DNA from: Candidatus Poribacteria bacterium
Lineage (GTDB): Bacteria > Poribacteria > WGA-4E > WGA-3G
Assembly (NCBI GenBank): GCA_012270875.1
Contig: JAAXHI010000368.1
Span: 1,717-39,420, forward strand
Direction: 5' to 3'
DNA: 37,704 nt
In this document: piece by piece, positions 31,542 through 37,704 of the stretch
Layout of the letters: each line of letters begins with the position of its first letter
Numbering within the stretch: position 1 is the stretch's first letter
Notes under the pieces: generated by a model
Database searches by the model: none
Told to the model about the DNA's origin: nothing
What the model saw: the letters and a program-made list of their open reading frames with translations, nothing else
Program-made: the position numbers and the translations under genes

Positions 31542-32321
31542 CTATTGATAAAGGTCTTTTTTGATGGATGAATGCTCTTCCGTGAAGGGTTGAAAAGGTT
31601 GCTCTGATTCGTCTTTCTGAAGCAAGCGAGCCACGTCATAGCCTCTACGGAGCAACTCGATTAAAATCTCATCATTTGAAGCATCATTTATCGAACTTAA
31701 CGTTTTCGTACTTATGTTAGATTCGGCATGAATCGACATCGCCTCTGACGCATCCCGGACGCTGGCGTAATTTACCCCCAAATATCGCTGTGTCGTCACC
31801 ACACTTTTATGCCCCAACATCTCCTGCACGGCATAAATGTCGTTCGTCTGTTCATAAAGACGTTGTGCGTACGACTTCCGCAGGGAATGCGTGCCGAGTT
31901 TTCCGTTTAACCCTGCAGCCTCAAACACCGGTTTTAGTACATCGTGTGCTGCTATCCTTGTCATTGGCTTCCTGCCTCGACCTTTTCGTGATGGAAACAG
32001 CGGACGGTCAGCATCAATACTTCCAAATAACTCAGCATGCCAAGCAATGAGTGCCTCAATCGCCTCCCTACCGTCTACGTTTACAGGCACGGCTCTTGAT
32101 ACCTCACCGCCTTTCACGATATTCCGATCAAACAGCAGATCTTTGACAGGTTTGCCGTTCTGCCATACATCGTTCACTTTCAGCGCGATCAACTCGCTAA
32201 TCCGTCCACCGACAGATACGCCTAACATAAACAGACTCCGATTCCGAATAGCGAACGTTCCGCCAAAAGCCTCCGACACTTTTCGGATCTCGGCATTATC
32301 TAAAGGTCTTGTGCCTTTCAT
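31542..32321 (-). CDS. Tyrosine recombinase, catalytic domain only
   Basis: This 259-aa protein carries all expected catalytic residues of the XerC/phage-integrase family: R40 in GGRISEL, K70, H145 and R148 in THSLRKSYA, H171 in MLGHKSVVTTQRYL, and nucleophile Y180. The start ATG 32319-32321 has AAGGAG 8 bases upstream; the track extension into holA is not supported. Only about 30 residues precede R40, so the usual N-terminal core-binding domain of about 100 residues is missing. A C-terminal tail of about 70 residues after Y180 (NISTKTLSSINDASNDEILIELLRRGYDVARLL) is distinctive. Flanking att sites or other mobile genes are not seen. It could be a domesticated or resolvase-like enzyme. Confidence 0.88.
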   Translation of the reverse strand: MKGTRPLDNAEIRKVSEAFGGTFAIRNRSLFMLGVSVGGRISELIALKVNDVWQNGKPVKDLLFDRNIVKGGEVSRAVPVNVDGREAIEALIAWHAELFGSIDADRPLFPSRKGRGRKPMTRIAAHDVLKPVFEAAGLNGKLGTHSLRKSYAQRLYEQTNDIYAVQEMLGHKSVVTTQRYLGVNYASVRDASEAMSIHAESNISTKTLSSINDASNDEILIELLRRGYDVARLLQKDESEQPFQPFTEEHSSIKKDLYQ

Positions 32322-32409
32322 ATAGAAAACTCCTTCGTTATGATTGATACATATACTTAATAATACGGAATAAAAACGCTGTCGGTTTCCTAACTGACCC
32401 AGTCCCGTG

Positions 32410-33825
32410 TTAGCGAGAACCAGACCTCCTCTCTGTTGAGGTAGTGCAAAGCTCACAGATTAATTGTTCCAAAATGGACGTGGCATCTGAGGTACTTGTT
32501 TTCAGTTGGGTATCCACTTCTAAGGCTTTCTCAAGCGCATCGACCAATTCCGCAACTGTGAAAGCGTTGAGCGACTGAAAAGTTTTGTAGGCGACATAAG
32601 GGTTCTGTTTCAAGATATTGTCAGTCGTTGAATTAGGTAGTAGTCCTCTTATTTCTTCAGCAAGCGGTTGGAAAATATTCGTTGTAAAATCACGAAGTGA
32701 CATCCGACTTCGGAAGGCTCGAAGTCCCTGTCTTTCAGCGATCAGCTTCGCTTGTAATGCAAATCGGAATTGCCTTACGATCATCATATTCACGTAGAAC
32801 GGTTCTTGACCACTTGCTAACACCTCGTGAAGTCCTTTCAACGCTTGTCCGATTGAGCGTCTACCGATCGCATCTGTGAGATCGAAAATGCCATCAAACG
32901 TATTCTGCGCTACCATATTCCGCACATCTTGTTCGTCAACTTGACGTTTGTCGCCAACAAAATTGACGATTTTGTTGATGGCTTCAGCAACAGTGTGCAT
33001 ATCGCCGCCGGTTCGATCTCGGAGTTGCGAGTACGCACGGGGTGTTATCTGCTTACCGTATTCAGCGAATTTGTCCGAGACCTTTTTATATAATGGGTCT
33101 CGGTTCAGCGACTGCCCCGCTGCCACAGGATCGAAAGACCGGTAACGTCCGACAGTTTCAATGGCTTTCACAACACGGTTCCGCTCGTTTACAGTCCCCC
33201 GCACCGTAAATATCAGGACGCTACTTTTTGGAAGATCGCCTTGAAGCCATTCAAGTAGTAAGGCTGTGTCGTCGGTATTACCCACTTCCGCAGCGGATGT
33301 ATCCAGTTGTTCGGCGATTTGCGGTAAACGTTCCAGAAAACCGCGCTCTTCATCGGTCAGTTTCGCACCTAACTCATCAATAAGCGCATTCACTGCATTT
33401 ATGAAGTCAAAATGATTTTCGGCAATCTGCTCAGCACCGATCTCTAATAGTTTTGCCATTGTAGAGATAGATTTCTGCGGGTCTGTAATTTCAATTTTGA
33501 ACGCATTTCGGAGGATTGTTATCGGGACTATGCGCTTCTGTGTTTTAAAGAAGGGCGCATCTCGGACAACCACGACCCGCCATTTTGACATGACTGGATA
33601 GAGATCAACTTGACTCAAAATTTCTCGAATTGTTATATTGGTGTCCTCTAAAAATGTGAGATTGAAATCACGTGTCTCAGGTGTAAGCAGGTGCTCAAGC
33701 ATCTGTTTGAGCGTCCCCTCAATGAGGAAATTCTCTTCACCACAGAGCAGATACACCGGTAAGACTTTATCATTTTGGATTTCGCGGAGGATATTTGGTG
33801 GCGGATTCGGCGGTTTTTGCTTCAT
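32410..33825 (-). CDS. holA: DNA polymerase III delta subunit
   Basis: HolA is the clamp-loader subunit that opens the beta clamp. The N-terminus has the typical PVYLLCGEENFLIEGTLKQMLEHLL opening followed by the FLEDTNITIREILSQVDLYPVMSKWRVVVVRDAPFF region. The AAA+-like domain II and the C-terminal collar domain (RQFRFALQAKLIAERQG, KQNPYVAYKTFQSL) are present. At 471 aa it is longer than usual (about 330-350 aa); an extra segment of about 100 residues lies between KTQKRIVP and LLLEWLQGDLPKSSVLIFTV. AAGGAAG precedes the ATG. FmdB lies upstream on the same strand. Confidence 0.88.
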   Translation of the reverse strand: MKQKPPNPPPNILREIQNDKVLPVYLLCGEENFLIEGTLKQMLEHLLTPETRDFNLTFLEDTNITIREILSQVDLYPVMSKWRVVVVRDAPFFKTQKRIVPITILRNAFKIEITDPQKSISTMAKLLEIGAEQIAENHFDFINAVNALIDELGAKLTDEERGFLERLPQIAEQLDTSAAEVGNTDDTALLLEWLQGDLPKSSVLIFTVRGTVNERNRVVKAIETVGRYRSFDPVAAGQSLNRDPLYKKVSDKFAEYGKQITPRAYSQLRDRTGGDMHTVAEAINKIVNFVGDKRQVDEQDVRNMVAQNTFDGIFDLTDAIGRRSIGQALKGLHEVLASGQEPFYVNMMIVRQFRFALQAKLIAERQGLRAFRSRMSLRDFTTNIFQPLAEEIRGLLPNSTTDNILKQNPYVAYKTFQSLNAFTVAELVDALEKALEVDTQLKTSTSDATSILEQLICELCTTSTERRSGSR

Positions 33826-33963
33826 TCATGCTTCCTTCAGGTGTTTATCGAAAAAACAATCCTTATAGCACACAAACACAGGTTTGCTGCGGTTAGCTTT
33901 CTATAGGTCAAATTGTTAGGACTGGAGATATGATTAGGACAAACTGCCCGCTGTTGGAATTGC

Positions 33964-34146
33964 TCAGGTACCGTTATCGCCGGTGGTCTTCTTTTGGGTA
34001 CCGGCGGTAGCGAAGGCGGAGAAGCGTTTCTTGGCATTCTGTGCGCCACAACTTGGGCATTTCGGAAGTTCGTTGGTATCACGTGTACGCTGAAGCACTT
34101 CAAAATCAGTGGCGCATTCATCGCAATGATATTCAAATATTGGCAT
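33964..34146 (-). CDS. FmdB-type zinc ribbon protein
   Basis: This 60-aa protein has the FmdB-family zinc ribbon, MPIFEYHCDECATDFEVLQR...CPSCGAQNAKKRFSAFAT, with two CxxC pairs (C8, C11, C30, C33). It is a small putative regulatory protein; the family's biochemical role is poorly known. GAGGGAAAA precedes the ATG. It starts 10 bases after the end of the large CARDB gene on the same strand. The overlapping 99-aa frame at 33837-34136 is a shadow. Confidence 0.88.
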   Translation of the reverse strand: MPIFEYHCDECATDFEVLQRTRDTNELPKCPSCGAQNAKKRFSAFATAGTQKKTTGDNGT

Positions 34147-34156
34147 CGTTTTCCCT

Positions 34157-36592
34157 CTAAGCCGTGACGGGCCGAATGATTAACTTTACCTTTGTCCCTT
34201 TTGGCGGAATCACATTGGTATTAACACGATAGGTTCTGTCGTCTGTGCCAGTGGGTAAAGGGTGATTGAATAAGGAATCTGGATCGCGGTAGACAGCAAC
34301 GATGTTATGGAAAAGTTGCGTCGTGAACTGCCCATTTTTATTGCGTCCACCTGTGAAAATCCATTTTGTATCTTGCATTGGCTGCTCTGTAAAGGCGTTC
34401 CATAGTAGGTCGCGAGCGGGACGCGAAACCACTTCCTCACCGTGAAGCCACTCCACCCAGATTTCAACAGGCGAACCTATCGGCATTCTCGGATCGCCTT
34501 CGACCTCAAGGTTCATGCCCGGCTTGAAATCTAAAGCACCGAGTACTGTAAATATATAAATAGGTTCTGCGTCAAGGATCAAAATGCTTTCATGTGTTTT
34601 ACCGAGTTTTCCACACGCGAAGAATTCTATATTCGCATCTCCACCGACAATGTTAATTTCACCCGGCACACTTACCTCGCGTTTATTGGTATCGAAAACG
34701 ACGTTGCCGAGTTGATAAATATTTTCACTTAACTGCGTCGGTGCCGTCAACTGGACATCCGTCGCCGCAGTGGATTTTGAATGGATTGTCAGCGTTTCTG
34801 AAGCCGTATTGTCGCTTTCATCTGCATCCGTTAGGTCTACACGCGCTACAAGTTCTACTTCACCTTCCATCGTAGGTGCCCAGTCAGCTGAGACGACAGT
34901 TTCTCCAAGTTTCGGTGTCCAAAGCACTTCGGCTGTGGTAGCCTGCTCACCATTCACGTGAAAATGGACGTTGAGGATCCCGTCAAAAGGGGTTCCCGTA
35001 TTACGAAGGGTTGCGCTGAGCCGAACCACCTCACCGACGCGCGGCGCAGGCGGTGAAAATCGAAGGCTTCGTGGGACAATCCCGATATTCGGCTCCGTTG
35101 GACCGGCAAGCGCATGGCTTAAGGACATTACAGCGAAACACGTCGATAGAAAATCGCTCTCAGAGCCACGCCATCTTCCATCAGGCTCCTGTTGGGTCAC
35201 CAGCATCCGAGAAATCTCATCGTACCAATCGTAGCCAGCAAACGTGTCTACGGTAGGTGGAATGTCACAGAACCGTTGCAGTGAAAGTAAGTAGTAATAG
35301 AGCCATGAGTTAGAACCCGGATTCCGAGTTAGCGTCCAGTGCTTTTTCACCCATGCCATACCTTTTTGGATCTGTGGATCCCCGACCGGGACCCCACATG
35401 CCCGGAGTGCCCACAATCCGGTTGCAGTCATACTACCGTAGACCCCGATCGCCCAAGGTGAGCCATCGTCAACCAAATTGTAGAGCCATCCACCCGTTTC
35501 GGTTTGGTTTCGGCGAATCCAGTTCTCGGCGCGCGTCCATACGTCTTGCGGAATATCAAGTCCCCACTGCTTCGCAGCATAGAGCGCATAGATCACCATG
35601 TTCATGTGCGCACCATCGGCAGTGTACCCGTAGCCCCAACCGCCATCATCTCTTGGATCTGTGAAATCACTACCACTAACAGGGAGTTGTTTTTTGATTA
35701 ATTGATTCACAGCAAATTGGGTGCGTTCTTTATGCGCTTCGTCTTGCGTCGCTACCAGAACGGGGATAATAACCGCATATTGATAAACTGCGAATTCATT
35801 CCAATCCTGTTCAAACAGGAATTCCAAGCCTCTCTTAACGGACGGATGCGAAGCTGCGTGTCCTGTTGCGAACAAGGTTTGCAATGCCAGTGCTGTCTCT
35901 TGGGTCTGATCTTCGCCGAAATTCCACACAGCAGCGGGTTCAAAATTTTCAGCGAGCCCTTTCAGACTCGCCTGACAGGTAATGCAGATTAAAATGAGTT
36001 GGTTTTCGGTGCCACATTGCAAACAGGTCCGACTGTGTTTACCTTGCTGCGCTTCTATCCAAGCGACCCCTTTCGTTATAGAGTCCTGAATCTCTTCGGA
36101 CGTAACAGACGGAAAAGTTAATGCTTGTGCGACAATCGTCGTATGCGTAATGTTATTCCCTGCATCTGCTTCCTCAATATGCTTACCTCCTGCCGGGTTA
36201 ACAACAGCGTAAATTTCCGTTTTACCGGGTGGCGGTTGCCATTGCGCTTTTACTCTACCTGTCTGTTTAGGCTTCAGTTCCAAAATCACGTCCTTACAGA
36301 CGATTTGGAGGGGTTGCGTCGCTGGATCCCCTTCGTAAAGCTCAACGACGAGATCTTCGTTCATCGTCGGGGTAGCATCGCCAATGTTCTTCACTTCAAC
36401 CGAGATAGTAATCTCTTCCCCTTCAACGGGAGTCGGATTGGAAAAGGTAATACTGTTAGCATCAACGCGGAAATCCGGGAGCTGTGCGAATCCACTCGTG
36501 GCACACAATCCAACAATATAAATTCCGATTGCGAATTTTAACAGGAATCTTTGGAAACCTGAATGCTTTACCAAAAGGTGAGACCTAACCAT
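34157..36592 (-). CDS. Exported CARDB/alpha-toroid (squalene cyclase-like) protein with CxxC pair
   Basis: This 811-aa exported protein starts at ATG 36590-36592 with GAGGTG four bases upstream; the signal peptide is FLLKFAIGIYIVGLCATSGFAQ. Residues about 40-165 form a CARDB Ig-like domain (PVEGEEITISVEVKNIGDA). Residues about 170-520 form prenyltransferase/squalene-cyclase-like helical repeats, with DDGGWGYGYTADGAHMNMVIYAL and TGGWLYNL. A second CARDB domain (APRVGEVVRLSATLRNTGTPFDG) follows, then a terminal domain of about 200 residues with no recognised family. Near the start of the repeats is CLQCGTENQLILICITC, a two-CxxC zinc-ribbon-like insertion, unusual in an exported protein. The alpha-toroid may bind or process a polysaccharide or terpenoid; this is inference. 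Confidence 0.78.
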   Translation of the reverse strand: MVRSHLLVKHSGFQRFLLKFAIGIYIVGLCATSGFAQLPDFRVDANSITFSNPTPVEGEEITISVEVKNIGDATPTMNEDLVVELYEGDPATQPLQIVCKDVILELKPKQTGRVKAQWQPPPGKTEIYAVVNPAGGKHIEEADAGNNITHTTIVAQALTFPSVTSEEIQDSITKGVAWIEAQQGKHSRTCLQCGTENQLILICITCQASLKGLAENFEPAAVWNFGEDQTQETALALQTLFATGHAASHPSVKRGLEFLFEQDWNEFAVYQYAVIIPVLVATQDEAHKERTQFAVNQLIKKQLPVSGSDFTDPRDDGGWGYGYTADGAHMNMVIYALYAAKQWGLDIPQDVWTRAENWIRRNQTETGGWLYNLVDDGSPWAIGVYGSMTATGLWALRACGVPVGDPQIQKGMAWVKKHWTLTRNPGSNSWLYYYLLSLQRFCDIPPTVDTFAGYDWYDEISRMLVTQQEPDGRWRGSESDFLSTCFAVMSLSHALAGPTEPNIGIVPRSLRFSPPAPRVGEVVRLSATLRNTGTPFDGILNVHFHVNGEQATTAEVLWTPKLGETVVSADWAPTMEGEVELVARVDLTDADESDNTASETLTIHSKSTAATDVQLTAPTQLSENIYQLGNVVFDTNKREVSVPGEINIVGGDANIEFFACGKLGKTHESILILDAEPIYIFTVLGALDFKPGMNLEVEGDPRMPIGSPVEIWVEWLHGEEVVSRPARDLLWNAFTEQPMQDTKWIFTGGRNKNGQFTTQLFHNIVAVYRDPDSLFNHPLPTGTDDRTYRVNTNVIPPKGTKVKLIIRPVTA

Positions 36593-36691
36593 AATACACC
36601 TCATTTAGATCTGTCAGTGAAGTTGTAATCATGCCAGCGAGTGGTACCATAAGTAGCCGAATGTAACGACGCAATCCGTGATAGTTCGGGA

Positions 36692-37651
36692 TTAGTTTCC
36701 TTCCCAAAATCCGACCGAAACGGAGGAAGGCTGCGGAATCGGGTTCGCGAAGAGTTTCGTTCCATTTGTAGAGAACTTGCTGACTTCGCCTGTGAAGGTG
36801 GCACCGAGCATGTCCGCGACCCAAATACCGTTATCTGCAGGCGAGAGACTTATTCCGACAACAGCCATACCAGCGGGGAATTCATTCATCTGCGTCCCGT
36901 CTGCTGATAAGTTTATTAACATGGACTGATTTGAAACTACCCACACACTGCCATCCTTAGGATTGATACGCGGCGAAGTCGGACTGGGGATAGTCGTAAT
37001 TTTTGCCAGTTCTTGACCGGTTGCTGAAACTCGAACGAGGGTGTTAAATTGACTATCAGCGACCCACGCATTTCCCTCGTAATCAACGGCTACACCCGCC
37101 TTCGGTTCTTGCATCGTCGGACCGGTTGCAATCAGCGCACCGTTGGCATCGTAACGATTGATGGGACCGCGGGCATCCGCTATCCAGCAGCTACCATCTT
37201 TCGGGTTCACAGCGACATTGAATCGCCCCGTTTCCACGTTTGGGTTGCCACCTTGTGGAATCACCTGTGCGAGAATTTGTTTTCCGTCGCTTGATAACTT
37301 CCATGCCCCATTAAGTCCTGCCACCCAGACAGTACCATCTGCTGGATTCACAGAGATCATGTTTGGACGTTCAATCGCTGGTGCTTGTGTAAATTCGCCT
37401 GTTGACTGATCAAACCTGAAGACAGCATTCGCGGCGGAAATAGCGATCCAAGCGACGCCATCAGTAGGATTGACTTCTGCCGCACTTGCTTGCGTGAGAT
37501 TCGGAATGACTGTTGGATCGGCGTTGCCATTCGCGTGTAATTTGTAAACTGTATCCCCACCACTCACAACCCAACATTCACCGTTATATTGTCCGTAACT
37601 GGTAGCAACGCTCATTACAAACAGTGCTGCCACCCAAAACACTTTTTTCAT
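36692..37651 (-). CDS. Secreted beta-propeller protein (NHL/Vgb-like repeats)
   Basis: This 319-aa exported protein starts at ATG 37649-37651 with AGGAG 8 bases upstream; the longer track start is unsupported. Signal peptide MKKVFWVAALFVMSVATSYGQ. The mature protein has repeats of about 45 residues built around NPxDGxxWV/I, for example VNPTDGVAWIAI, VNPADGTVWVAG, VNPKDGSCWIAD and INPKDGSVWVVS, the pattern of a six- or seven-bladed propeller like Vgb lyase or NHL proteins. No catalytic residues of Vgb are confirmed. The upstream sequence to the window end (37652-37704) is non-coding. The 99-base gap to the next minus-strand gene shows no feature. Confidence 0.85.
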   Translation of the reverse strand: MKKVFWVAALFVMSVATSYGQYNGECWVVSGGDTVYKLHANGNADPTVIPNLTQASAAEVNPTDGVAWIAISAANAVFRFDQSTGEFTQAPAIERPNMISVNPADGTVWVAGLNGAWKLSSDGKQILAQVIPQGGNPNVETGRFNVAVNPKDGSCWIADARGPINRYDANGALIATGPTMQEPKAGVAVDYEGNAWVADSQFNTLVRVSATGQELAKITTIPSPTSPRINPKDGSVWVVSNQSMLINLSADGTQMNEFPAGMAVVGISLSPADNGIWVADMLGATFTGEVSKFSTNGTKLFANPIPQPSSVSVGFWEGN

Positions 37652-37704
37652 AGCAATATCTCCTATTTTGTCCTGTAGATTTAACTGAGGGTGTTTCATA
37701 AATA

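Noticed and set aside
33837-34136. 99-aa minus-strand ORF overlapping fmdB-type gene
   Set aside because: It overlaps the zinc ribbon ORF in another frame and lacks recognisable sequence.
1-37704. CRISPR arrays, tRNA and rRNA genes
   Set aside because: No regularly spaced direct repeats with unique spacers, no cloverleaf-like sequence and no rRNA signature were noticed by eye.

Overview
The window is a gene-dense bacterial chromosome segment with short intergenic gaps, Shine-Dalgarno (SD) sites and no tRNA or rRNA genes. The mix of genes suggests Candidatus Poribacteria or a related uncultured lineage. It includes a LamG-domain secreted protein, a TIM-barrel sugar isomerase, a radical SAM sulfatase-maturase-like enzyme with a SEC-C tail, repeat-rich secreted proteins and many short palindromic repeats. 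This assignment is an inference from gene content, not from a marker gene.

Layout. 1-2.2 kb: an edge-truncated ORF, an NAD-dependent epimerase/dehydratase and an Ldh_2-type dehydrogenase (+). 2.2-6.3 kb (-): a MalK-type ABC ATPase, a large exported protein with TPR-like repeats, two tandem thioredoxin domains and a LolA-like tail, and a conserved hypothetical protein. 6.4-13.2 kb (+): a small membrane protein, then the translation cluster infC-rpmI-rplT-pheS-pheT and a UbiE/MenG-like methyltransferase. infC appears to start at an ATA codon, and pheST is preceded by a complete T-box leader. 13.2-17.0 kb: a histone-deacetylase-like hydrolase (-), an orphan N6-adenine-type DNA methyltransferase (+), a MITE-like element with AGGACTTACGCA terminal repeats, and a LamG protein (-). 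17.1-21.2 kb (+): a tightly packed operon of radical SAM maturase, zeta-toxin-like kinase, a 75-aa partner, a sugar isomerase/epimerase and a secreted protein. 21.2-23.3 kb (+): a probable restriction-modification pair, each protein with a cysteine-pair zinc-binding candidate. 23.4-25.1 kb (-): a GT39-like membrane glycosyltransferase.

25.1-29.4 kb (+): a histidine locus with a near-perfect promoter, a 17-codon leader peptide containing five His codons, a terminator, then hisZ, short-form hisG and hisS. It is followed by a metallophosphoesterase. 30.8-37.7 kb (-): two small membrane/coiled-coil proteins, a catalytic-domain-only tyrosine recombinase, holA, an FmdB zinc ribbon, a CARDB/alpha-toroid secreted protein and a secreted beta-propeller.

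The strongest observations are regulatory or repeat-based: the histidine attenuator, the pheS T-box, the infC ATA start, and a palindromic repeat family (GGTAGG..GGTTT..AACC). The repeat occurs four times, twice in frame inside genes (the ubiE-like gene and a secreted protein). The protein-level systems most worth testing are the zinc-finger restriction-modification pair and the zeta-like kinase pair translationally coupled to a metabolic operon.
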